This document shows positions 17,974 to 25,780 of a stretch of DNA of 64,000 nucleotides, one piece after another; the first letter of the stretch is position 1; each line of letters starts with the position of its first letter. Made by a program: the position numbers and the translations under genes. The notes beneath the pieces were generated by a model. It was not told where the DNA came from and searched no databases. It worked only from the letters and a program-made list of their open reading frames with translations. This stretch comes from Bacteroidota bacterium (GTDB lineage Bacteria; Bacteroidota; Bacteroidia; Sphingobacteriales; Sphingobacteriaceae): NCBI GenBank assembly GCA_023450085.1, contig JAEXHI010000012.1:62001-126000 (forward strand), in the 5' to 3' direction.

Positions 17974-18426
17974 CTATTCAAACAAATATTCCTCTTTATA
18001 TTCGATATTAAATTTATCCAAAAGCTGTTTATATTCTTCTTTAAATGTTTTCTTCCGATGATGCTCTTTTTGGTTATTAATATAAGTTATTACATCATCT
18101 AAAGAAGAATGACTATAAGTAAATGCTCCGTATCCTTCTTGCCATTGAAATTTGAATTTTGAATATTTCTTTTCATTCACAAACTCATTCGATGACTTTT
18201 TTATTTCTCTAACCAAGTCCGACAAACAACAAGATGGCTTCATTCCTATTAAAAAATGGATGTGATCAGGCATTCCATTAATCGCCAACATCTTTTGCTC
18301 TTTGTTTTTAACAATTCCTGAAATGTACTTATACAATTCCTCTTCCCAACTAGCATGTATCAAGTTATCCCTGCCTTTTACGGCAAATACAATCTGAATG
18401 TATATTTGAGAGAAAGTGCCAGCCAT
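17974..18426 (-). CDS. REP-associated tyrosine transposase (IS200/Y1 family, RAYT-like)
   Basis: 150 residues, typical length. The HUH metal motif is HIH at residues 55-57 (NGMPDHIHFLIG), and the probable catalytic tyrosine is Y115 in VITYINNQKEHH. The GYGAFTYS motif is the conserved block between them. Enzymes of this family cut and rejoin single-stranded DNA at hairpins; RAYTs act on REP sequences instead of classic IS ends. No left or right IS end is visible. Instead the gene ends 12 bp from the hairpin array. It appears intact. Confidence 0.93.
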   Translation of the reverse strand: MAGTFSQIYIQIVFAVKGRDNLIHASWEEELYKYISGIVKNKEQKMLAINGMPDHIHFLIGMKPSCCLSDLVREIKKSSNEFVNEKKYSKFKFQWQEGYGAFTYSHSSLDDVITYINNQKEHHRKKTFKEEYKQLLDKFNIEYKEEYLFE

Positions 18427-18456
18427 AACAATTCATCAATACTTATTATTTTTAAT

Positions 18457-18509
18457 GTCATACAGAGCGCAGCGAAGTATCCTTGAGATTCCTCGTTCCT
18501 CGGAATGAC
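18457..18509. repeat. 53 bp dispersed element with GTCAT/ATGAC ends
   Basis: Begins GTCATACAGAGCGCAGCG and ends TCGTTCCTCGGAATGAC. Its reverse complement matches 24461-24512 almost throughout (GTCATTCCGA...GAATCTCAAG...CGCTCTG). It sits in the gap between the GH3-family gene end and the transposase start. Confidence 0.65.
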
Positions 18510-18512
18510 AAT

Positions 18513-20012
18513 CTATTTAACGTATTCCTTTAACCCCTCCGCTATTTTCCTATCATTGCTTAGCCTAGGTACTTTGTTTTGTCCGCCGAGTTTACCTTCG
18601 GCCTTCATGTAATTTACAAAAGCATCTTTAGCGAGCGTTCTTATTTTCAAAGGCTGAAGAATATTTCCTTCAATGAGGTCAAAATAGTAAATGTTTTTCT
18701 GTTGTAAAGCCTGATCTACCTTTAAACTAAATGCCACCAAGTCTTGTGGTGCTTTAGAAAACTCTACAAACCACTCGTGATAAGGCAATTCACCTTCTGC
18801 TGGATTTACCTGTGGCGCTACGGTAAATTCCGTAATCTCTACACCTTCTTCATTGGCCACAGATAACAGCGCATGCTCTACTTCTTCTCCAATCACGTGC
18901 TCGCCAAAGGCCGAAATAAAATGTTTGATTCTTCCCGTTACCACTATTTTATAAGGATTAAGGGAAATAAATTTCACGGTATCACCTATGCTATAGCCCC
19001 AAAGTCCTGCATTGGTATTTAAGATTAAGGCGTAATTTTTATCGATTTCTACTTCGGCTAAACTTAAGCGAGTAGGTTTATCATTATAATATTCATCGGC
19101 TGGAACAAACTCATAGAACATTCCCGCATCGGCCAACAACAACAAGCCTTTTTCGGTTTGACTGTCCTGATAAGCGATAAAACCCTCAGACGCTGGATAC
19201 GTTTCAATTGCTGCTATTTTTTTGCCAATACTGGCTTCAATTTTTGCACGATAAGGCTCAAAATTTACCCCACCATACACAAACAGCTGAAAATTCTTGA
19301 AAATATCCTTGATGGCTTTATCCCCCGATTTTTCGGAAAGCTTGTCGAAATACATCTGCACCCAAGGCGGAATGCCCGAAATCAGCCTCATGTCTTCATG
19401 AAGCGTTTCACCTACAATCGCTTCCACTTTTTGCTCCCAATCTTCAATACAATTGGTTTCATAACTTGGCATTCTGTTCTTTTGCAGGTAAGCAGGCACC
19501 AAATGTGCTACAATGCCCGAAAGTCGGCCTATTTTGATGCCGTGTTTTTCGGTCAATACTGGACTTCCCTGTAAAAAAATCATTTTGCCATCCACAAATT
19601 TGGCGTTACCCGTTTCATGAATGTAGGTTAATAGCGCATTTCTAGCCGCCTTGACATGCTCAGGCATCGACTCCTTTGAAATAGGAATATATTTAACGCC
19701 AGAAGTGGTACCCGAAGTTTTAGCGAAATATTGTGGCTTATTTTTCCATAGGATATCAGGTTCGCCCGCTACTACCCTTTCAATATATGGTCGCAGGTCT
19801 TCGTAATCCCTGATGGGAACCCGCTCTTTAAAATCTTGATAGTTTTTAATATCGTGGAAACGATGGTCGACCCCAAAAACGGTATGTTTAGCTTCAGCAA
19901 TTAATTTTTGCAAAGTACGCTCTTGGGCGTTTACCGCATTAAATTTCCAAGCCTCAATACTTTTAACCACAAAAGATGCAAATACCTTGCTCAGCGACGA
20001 TTTTATTCCCAT
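18513..20012 (-). CDS. GH3-family (auxin-conjugase-like) acyl-adenylating protein
   Basis: About 499 residues from the ATG at 20010-20012. The ATP-binding motif TSGTTSGVKYIPIS and a later NTNAGLWGYSIGDTVKF place it in the GH3 branch of the adenylate-forming superfamily. Plant GH3 enzymes join hormones to amino acids; the bacterial members have no agreed substrate. A frame extension to a TTG at 20024 exists, but GGGAGG directly before the ATG at 20012 would be the ribosome site, so the ATG is preferred. Last gene of a leftward run beginning with the BatA-like gene. Confidence 0.86.
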   Translation of the reverse strand: MGIKSSLSKVFASFVVKSIEAWKFNAVNAQERTLQKLIAEAKHTVFGVDHRFHDIKNYQDFKERVPIRDYEDLRPYIERVVAGEPDILWKNKPQYFAKTSGTTSGVKYIPISKESMPEHVKAARNALLTYIHETGNAKFVDGKMIFLQGSPVLTEKHGIKIGRLSGIVAHLVPAYLQKNRMPSYETNCIEDWEQKVEAIVGETLHEDMRLISGIPPWVQMYFDKLSEKSGDKAIKDIFKNFQLFVYGGVNFEPYRAKIEASIGKKIAAIETYPASEGFIAYQDSQTEKGLLLLADAGMFYEFVPADEYYNDKPTRLSLAEVEIDKNYALILNTNAGLWGYSIGDTVKFISLNPYKIVVTGRIKHFISAFGEHVIGEEVEHALLSVANEEGVEITEFTVAPQVNPAEGELPYHEWFVEFSKAPQDLVAFSLKVDQALQQKNIYYFDLIEGNILQPLKIRTLAKDAFVNYMKAEGKLGGQNKVPRLSNDRKIAEGLKEYVK

Positions 20013-20094
20013 GATACCTCCCAAAGCCTACAGGCTCTCTTTCTTTCTATCTTTAAACCTAAACATAATTAAAGCGTATTTAAGCTAATCGTAC

Positions 20095-20970
20095 CTAAAC
20101 AATATTGTGGATAATGTCTGGATGCTCATCCCCTTTATACTCGCTCATGATTTTACGATAAGCTACGGCAAAAAATGCGGTAGAAAATGGTACAATTACA
20201 AATGAGCTGAAAACAACCACAATTAACGAACTGTATTGGCTGATATCGTAATCTAAGAAAAGGTTAACCAATCTAAAGCCCATTAATATCACGATGTAAA
20301 AGAAACCGAAAACAATAGCCTGTACAATCACCAACCCTAATAAAATCATTAAAAGCTTAATGAAATTACCTTTAGTGGTAGCTAAGCTCAATTTTATAGA
20401 CTCGAATGGAGAACTGTGCTTGTCGATAATGAAAAATGGGAAAAAGATAATCCTCACGAAAGTGAAGAAAATACTTAAGATGGCAATGCCTACCGCAACA
20501 TTTACAATGATGGCTCCTGTTTGCGTATATCCTTCTATAATGCCTTGGCTTACCATAAATTTAAGGATCATATCAAGCAGGTAAAGCACTGGCATTAACA
20601 ACACTCCTACAAAGAAAATACTCAATCCAAAATATACCGTAGCAATTAAAAACTTGATGATTTCAGCTCTGGTAGGTAAAGTTTCTACAATTTGAATATC
20701 CGCATTTTGGGTATCCAACAGCTTGAAAATATATTTGATCAGACACAATTCCACCACGCAATAGCTCATCATAAAAATAAGCAGCATCACCAATTTAATA
20801 CCGATGTTTACTTCCTCCATAAAGAAGGCCATAAAGGTTGAAGTGGAAGCCGTTAGAAAAATTAGAAAGCATAAGGTAGCAATAGAAAGATAGTTTTCTT
20901 TGGTCACCTTCCATGCTTGCATGATGACATCCTTTACGGCAAAAGTGCTTTCTTTTAAATAGTTGATCAT
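20095..20970 (-). CDS. Polytopic membrane protein, function unknown
   Basis: About 291 residues from MINYLKEST (ATG 20968-20970), with six or more hydrophobic segments (for example LSIATLCFLIFLTAS, IGIKLVMLLIFMMSYC, FLIATVYFGLSIFFVG, AVGIAILSIFFTFVRIIFFP). The pattern resembles the polytopic membrane domains found in glycerophosphodiester phosphodiesterase-like proteins, but no catalytic part is present. An upstream in-frame start at 21024 would add residues coded by an inverted repeat (GCGATAAG around 20993 and its complement near 21037), so the shorter form is preferred. It lies between the GT2 and GH3 genes. Confidence 0.7.
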   Translation of the reverse strand: MINYLKESTFAVKDVIMQAWKVTKENYLSIATLCFLIFLTASTSTFMAFFMEEVNIGIKLVMLLIFMMSYCVVELCLIKYIFKLLDTQNADIQIVETLPTRAEIIKFLIATVYFGLSIFFVGVLLMPVLYLLDMILKFMVSQGIIEGYTQTGAIIVNVAVGIAILSIFFTFVRIIFFPFFIIDKHSSPFESIKLSLATTKGNFIKLLMILLGLVIVQAIVFGFFYIVILMGFRLVNLFLDYDISQYSSLIVVVFSSFVIVPFSTAFFAVAYRKIMSEYKGDEHPDIIHNIV

Positions 20971-21041
20971 TTTGCTATTTTTTATCGTCTGGCGATAAGT
21001 GTTTTGCGTTAACCTAATTGCCAAACGCTTATCGCTTTACT

Positions 21042-22007
21042 TTAATTTCTAAATATCACTCTCTTCACAAAATCCTGTATAAAGCCTAAACCGTAGGCCG
21101 TTAACTGGATAAATGATGCAATGACACTCAAAAATGCAATTTTTATTGATTTATTGAGCTGCCAAGCATGAAAAAATATCAACAGAAAATATAACAGCAC
21201 CAAGAAATTGCCAACATAGGCCAAAGGCCTGTAAAAGATGTTGCAAAGAATCACAAACCCCAGTCCAAGCGTAAAAACAGCAGGAAAAAAATGTACCAGC
21301 TTTAGCTCAGAAGGAAAATGTTTATAGATATTGATACGTGCCCTGCCAAAAAAATGTAGCTGCTTGTAAAATTGTGTAAAACTGGTACGTCGTTTATGGT
21401 AAACTTTAGCGGCAGGTATAAGGCCTATTTTAAATCCGTTTTCATGGATACGAATACTATATTCAATGTCTTCGCCCAAACGGGTCAAGATAAAACCACC
21501 TACTTTTTCATAAACCTCTCTGGAAATGCCCATGTTAAAGCTACGTGGATGAAACTGGCCAATGTGCTTTTTATTACCTCTAATTCCACCTGTGGTAAAT
21601 GGCGAGGTCATGGCATAACTGATAGCCTTTTGCACGGGAGTAAAGCTTTCATGTGCAGCATCAGGCCCGCCAAAAGCATCTAACTGGTGCTCATATAGGT
21701 AATCTTTTACCGTTTCCAAATAATCGGAAGGTACGAGGATATCCGAGTCAAAAATAATGAAATAATCCCCTTTGGCACGTTCAAAACCAAAGTTCCTAGA
21801 AAAACCCTGTCCTGAGTTTTCCTTGTAGAAATACTTTACATCAAGTTTGTTTTCAAAGGAAGCTACAATATCCTTGGCGTCATTTACCGAACCATCTTCT
21901 ATCACCAGTACTTCAAACTGCATATAAGTTTGTTTGCACAAGGTAGATAGCAGTTCCTTAATTTCCTGCGGCCTATTGTATAAAGGGATGATAATGGAGA
22001 AGAACAT
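21042..22007 (-). CDS. Family 2 glycosyltransferase
   Basis: About 321 residues from the ATG at 22005-22007 (a longer frame would need a TTG at 22025). GT-A fold: FSIIIPLYNRPQEIKELLST at the start, EVLVIEDGS, the metal-binding DSD in FIIFDSDILVP, and LGEDIEYSIRIHENG, equivalent to the catalytic ED motif. Two or three hydrophobic helices at the C-terminus anchor it in the membrane. Follows another GT2 gene; both probably act on lipid-linked sugars or envelope glycans (inference). Confidence 0.9.
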   Translation of the reverse strand: MFFSIIIPLYNRPQEIKELLSTLCKQTYMQFEVLVIEDGSVNDAKDIVASFENKLDVKYFYKENSGQGFSRNFGFERAKGDYFIIFDSDILVPSDYLETVKDYLYEHQLDAFGGPDAAHESFTPVQKAISYAMTSPFTTGGIRGNKKHIGQFHPRSFNMGISREVYEKVGGFILTRLGEDIEYSIRIHENGFKIGLIPAAKVYHKRRTSFTQFYKQLHFFGRARINIYKHFPSELKLVHFFPAVFTLGLGFVILCNIFYRPLAYVGNFLVLLYFLLIFFHAWQLNKSIKIAFLSVIASFIQLTAYGLGFIQDFVKRVIFRN

Positions 22008-22069
22008 GTTTTGAGCTAAAAGCAAAAAGCCAAATGCTTAAAGCTTTTCGCCTTAAGCCTTAAGCTTAA

Positions 22070-23017
22070 TTAAATCTCTTTTTCTATTAAATACTGGTTT
22101 CTTTCTGGGGCATTACGGCCTACTAACTCGGCTACAAAACCCGCCAAAAACATTTGTGAACCTACAATAATGGCTACCAATGCCAAATAAAATAACGGCT
22201 GATCGGTAGAGTTACGATAAGGCAAATTATTCCAAATCAGCACCTTTTTTTCAATCATGATATACAGTGCCATAATGATACCGATGAAAAAACTCAATAC
22301 GCCCAATGAACCAAAAAAGTGCATGGGTCTTTTACCAAACTTGCCTACAAAGAAGATGGACATTAAATCCAAAAAGCCATTGATAAAACGACTTAATCCG
22401 AATTTGGTTACGCCGTATTTACGGGCACGGTGTTCTACCACCTGCTCTCCAATTTTGGCAAAGCCAGCCCATTTGGCCAATACGGGAATATAACGGTGCA
22501 TTTCGCCATATACTTCAATGGTTTTCACCACATCATGACGGTAAGCTTTTAAACCACAGTTAAAATCGTTCAGTTGAATACCACTCATTTTACGGGTAGC
22601 AGCATTGAACAGTTTGGTAGGAATGGTTTTGGTAATGGGGTCGTAGCGTTTCTTTTTCCAGCCCGAAATTACATCGTAGCTTTCTTCTTTTATTCTACGA
22701 TAAAGTTCAGGAATTTCATCTGGACTGTCTTGTAAATCAGCATCCATGGTAATAATAACCTCGCCTTGTGCCGCAGCAAAGCCAACGTTTAAAGCTGCCG
22801 ACTTACCGTAGTTACGTCTAAATTTAATTGCTTTAATACTGGCAAACTTCTGCTTTAGCTCGGTAATTACTTGCCAAGAACGGTCGGTACTACCATCATC
22901 TATAAAAACTGCCTCGTAAGAAAACTGGTGCTTTTGCATCACATCATCTATCCAAGCAATCAATTCTGGCAATGATTCTTCTTCGTTATATAAAGGTACT
23001 ACTACTGATATATCCAT
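22070..23017 (-). CDS. Family 2 glycosyltransferase, DPM1/GtrB type
   Basis: 315 residues. Motifs ISVVVPLYNEEESL, AVFIDDGSTD, ITMDADLQDSPDEIP and GWKKKRYDP are those of polyprenyl-phosphate glycosyltransferases (GtrB, ArnC, dolichol-phosphate mannose synthase type). Two C-terminal membrane helices (about 235-257 and 272-297). Such enzymes load a sugar from a nucleotide donor onto undecaprenyl phosphate on the cytoplasmic face. Upstream of the second GT2 gene on the same strand. Confidence 0.92.
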   Translation of the reverse strand: MDISVVVPLYNEEESLPELIAWIDDVMQKHQFSYEAVFIDDGSTDRSWQVITELKQKFASIKAIKFRRNYGKSAALNVGFAAAQGEVIITMDADLQDSPDEIPELYRRIKEESYDVISGWKKKRYDPITKTIPTKLFNAATRKMSGIQLNDFNCGLKAYRHDVVKTIEVYGEMHRYIPVLAKWAGFAKIGEQVVEHRARKYGVTKFGLSRFINGFLDLMSIFFVGKFGKRPMHFFGSLGVLSFFIGIIMALYIMIEKKVLIWNNLPYRNSTDQPLFYLALVAIIVGSQMFLAGFVAELVGRNAPERNQYLIEKEI

Positions 23018-23147
23018 TTTTTAGTATTGGGTATAGTATCACTATGGAGACACTAAATTTGAAAGCAAATGCTTACAAAAAACAACGTGCAAATTTCATC
23101 AAATAAATTGAGAAAAATGCACGTTTGAATAATATTTAAATAAGGTT

Positions 23148-23729
23148 TTAATTCCCTTCTATCTTGCTTTCCGCAGGGTCGTAAAATGGATTAGGATTAC
23201 TGCGTTTAAAGATCAAAGCAAAAATTAACGCCCCAATAAAGTACATCACCGCTGAAATACCAAAACCTACTACTGCCTGTGGTAAAGTAGGTGTAAATTG
23301 CTGATCAACATTTTCATGAGATTTTGCCATGGCTTTATTAATTTCTTCATCAGATAAGCCAAAGGATTTCATGGTAGATTCTGTTTTGGTTAAAACAAGC
23401 TCCTTCATTTTTTCAGGATAGCTTGGATCAATGAATTTACCAAAAGCGATATTAAAGACAAATACAAGTCCCATTGCTAAAACAAAAGTCACAAATATTG
23501 GCCATAATGCTTCTCCAAAAGTCCAATAACCACCTACTTTTTTACGCATATCAATACAAAAGAAAATTGCAAAGGCAATGCCTATTAAAAATGTAATACC
23601 TCCGTACCAGAAAGAGCTCATTAAGCTTGGTGCTACATACCAAGTCACTAAGAATATTACAATATTTACCGCTCCCCAAATGAGTCCATTTTTTAGAGCT
23701 TCACTTTTAATGTTTACTGTACTCGTCAT
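23148..23729 (-). CDS. DUF4199 membrane protein
   Basis: 193 residues with four predicted membrane segments (about 14-31, 37-56, 71-93, 150-170). SEALKNGLIWGAVNIVIFLVT-type N-terminus and GYWTFGEALWPIFVTFVLA match the DUF4199 family, almost confined to Bacteroidota. Function unknown. In this phylum it often stands next to a GT2 gene, as it does here with the GtrB-like gene 130 bp downstream. Confidence 0.87.
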   Translation of the reverse strand: MTSTVNIKSEALKNGLIWGAVNIVIFLVTWYVAPSLMSSFWYGGITFLIGIAFAIFFCIDMRKKVGGYWTFGEALWPIFVTFVLAMGLVFVFNIAFGKFIDPSYPEKMKELVLTKTESTMKSFGLSDEEINKAMAKSHENVDQQFTPTLPQAVVGFGISAVMYFIGALIFALIFKRSNPNPFYDPAESKIEGN

Positions 23730-23745
23730 AAAAAATAAGTTTTAG

Positions 23746-24420
23746 TTATCTAGATTGATTAAAGTTAGCAATTAAGCAATAAACAGACGCATCAAAAGCC
23801 TTATTGTTACTATATTTCTCTAAATCTTTATAAACTTGTTCATTTGAGCTTGGGTGTAGGAAGAAAGTCATAAATGGCACAAACAGTTCTTTCATTTCAT
23901 CCACCAAGTTTAAAATCTTGGCATTTTCGCTAATTTCCTGTACACTGCTTTCCGCCAATTGTTGATTACTGATCAGGTCTTCGTAGATATGGTACTCGTC
24001 CTGAAACTCATCCTCATCCACCAAAAGGAACTCTTTTAGGAAATCTTCCAAATCAGGTTTAATTTGTTCATCGTGACACTCATTAATGTACAACAACAAA
24101 TTCAACAACTCGGTACCTCTATCAATAGTTTCTTCTTCAATGGCTTCCCATTCCTTTGATTCCAAGTAATCTTCTTCCAATTTGGCAACGTCGCTGGTAA
24201 AGAAGTTGATCATCAATAAATCGAAATACACTTCTCTAAGCTCTTCAAACTTAGGGTACTCATCAAAAACAGCGTCAAATTTCTCCACCTTGTCCATAAA
24301 ATTGGCATCTAATTCAAATGCCTCTACCAATTGATGGCTTAATTCTACACTAGGAGCTTTTTGCAATTCTGCAAACTTTGCCAACGATGCTGTTAAACTC
24401 TTTTTTACGATATTGTTCAT
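23746..24420 (-). CDS. Acidic conserved protein of unknown function
   Basis: About 224 residues from MNNIVKKSLTASLAKFAELQ (ATG 24418-24420, with AAAGGAAAACACC just before it). It is strongly acidic, predicted largely alpha-helical, without signal peptide or membrane segment. An upstream in-frame start at 24465 falls inside a repeat, so it is not chosen. It lies between the dihydroorotase homologue and DUF4199, 16 bp from the latter, so the genes are likely co-transcribed. Family not recognised. Confidence 0.75.
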   Translation of the reverse strand: MNNIVKKSLTASLAKFAELQKAPSVELSHQLVEAFELDANFMDKVEKFDAVFDEYPKFEELREVYFDLLMINFFTSDVAKLEEDYLESKEWEAIEEETIDRGTELLNLLLYINECHDEQIKPDLEDFLKEFLLVDEDEFQDEYHIYEDLISNQQLAESSVQEISENAKILNLVDEMKELFVPFMTFFLHPSSNEQVYKDLEKYSNNKAFDASVYCLIANFNQSR

Positions 24421-24460
24421 GGTGTTTTCCTTTATTAGTTTGTCATTCGGACTTTTGTTT

Positions 24461-24512
24461 GTCATTCCGACGAAAGGAGGAATCTCAAGATTCTTCGCTT
24501 CGCTCTGAATGA
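24461..24512. repeat. 52 bp dispersed element, inverted copy of 18457-18509
   Basis: GTCATTCCGACGAAAGGAGG ... CGCTTCGCTCTGAATGA is the reverse complement of the element at 18457 with a few differences. It occupies the 100 bp gap between the dihydroorotase homologue and the acidic-protein gene. Confidence 0.65.
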
Positions 24513-24520
24513 AAAAAGTG

Positions 24521-25780
24521 TTAAAAAACTCGGTACTGTTTATGATTATAAACCAATCCTACCCTTCCTTTCAATGTGGTATTGAACAAAGGTGAATTAG
24601 CAGCTTTCGACTGGTTGGTTTCACTGTCAAAACGCCATTCTTGTGTTGGGTTAAATGCTGTAAAATTAGCTACTTGTCCTATTTCAATTTGCGGAACATC
24701 TAATTTCAACAGCTTACGAGGGGCAATAGCTAATTTCTCTACAATTAATGCGGTATCTAAACCAGCTTGCAATAGCAATGGCAATACAGTTTGCAAGGCA
24801 ATGATTCCGTAGTGAGCAATTTCAAACTCTACATTTTTAAATTCTATTTCATGTGGTCGGTGTTGCGACGAAATAGCATCGATAGTACCATCTTTTAATC
24901 CCGCAATGAGTGCCTTATTATCAGCCTTTCCACGCAATGGAGGTTTTACTTTGTAATTGCTATCAAAATCATTCAAAAGTTCTTCCGTAAAGACCAATTG
25001 ATGGGCCGCCACATCACAAGTTACCTTCACACCATCTTTTTTAGCTTTTTTAATCAATGCCACTGATCCAGCGGTAGAAATATTGCTGATGTGAAGTGGT
25101 GCGTTGTGATATTGCGCCAAGAAAATATCTCTGGATACCTGTAATTCTTCGGCCAAGGCTGGTGCGCCTTTCATTCCCAATAAAATAGTGGTTTTACTCT
25201 CGTTCACTTGCGCTTTGCCTACCAATGCTTTATTTTCAGGATGGGTAAACAATAAACCGTCAAACCCTAAAGCATATTGTAGTGCCCTGCTCATGAAACC
25301 GTCATCGGCAATGGCCTTACCTGCTTCCGCAAAAGCTACGGCACCCGCCCGCTGCATATCAAACATTTCGGCCAATTCCTTGCCCTCTAGATTTTGACTA
25401 ATAGCGCCGATAGGTTTTACGTCTACTAAATTGCCTTTTGCTCTGTTAAGGATATATTCTACCTCACCTTTGCTATGCACTACTGGTTTGGTATTGGGCA
25501 TAATGGCAATCCCCGTAAAACCTCCAGCTGCCGCTGCTGCTGTCCCAGTACTAATATCTTCTTTAGTTTCCAGTCCAGGATCACCGAAAACGCAGTTTAA
25601 ATCAAAAAAACCCGGAGACAAAATTGCTCCTTTGCCATTATATACTTCCGCCGATTTCGGATTTTCCAACTTACTGGCTATAGCTGTAATGATTCCGTTT
25701 TCAACACTTACATCACAAGTTTTCCCGTTAAACTTACTGTTCGGATCGGCAATGGTAATTCCCTTAATTAAGAGGTTCAT
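24521..25780 (-). CDS. Dihydroorotase homologue with missing metal ligands
   Basis: About 419 residues from MNLLIKGITIADPNS (ATG 25778-25780, overlapping the previous gene by 17 bp; a longer start would overlap by 77). The fold pattern is that of type I dihydroorotase/allantoinase-like amidohydrolases. However, the zinc motif DxHxHxREPG reads DLNCVFGDPG at residues 60-69, and the later TDHAPH region reads SQHRPH, losing the catalytic aspartate. The CEVTPHHL region is CDVAAHQL. It is therefore probably inactive as a dihydroorotase. Inactive homologues (PyrC', PyrX) support aspartate transcarbamoylase assembly in other bacteria; that role here is an inference. Confidence 0.82.
   Translation of the reverse strand: MNLLIKGITIADPNSKFNGKTCDVSVENGIITAIASKLENPKSAEVYNGKGAILSPGFFDLNCVFGDPGLETKEDISTGTAAAAAGGFTGIAIMPNTKPVVHSKGEVEYILNRAKGNLVDVKPIGAISQNLEGKELAEMFDMQRAGAVAFAEAGKAIADDGFMSRALQYALGFDGLLFTHPENKALVGKAQVNESKTTILLGMKGAPALAEELQVSRDIFLAQYHNAPLHISNISTAGSVALIKKAKKDGVKVTCDVAAHQLVFTEELLNDFDSNYKVKPPLRGKADNKALIAGLKDGTIDAISSQHRPHEIEFKNVEFEIAHYGIIALQTVLPLLLQAGLDTALIVEKLAIAPRKLLKLDVPQIEIGQVANFTAFNPTQEWRFDSETNQSKAANSPLFNTTLKGRVGLVYNHKQYRVF

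Noticed and set aside
20993..21040. Inverted repeat GCGATAAG...CTTATCGC as an operator or terminator
   Set aside because: Imperfect, no T-run, and similar low-complexity words occur in other spacers (for example 22013-22060 and 58743-58800), so it looks like background.
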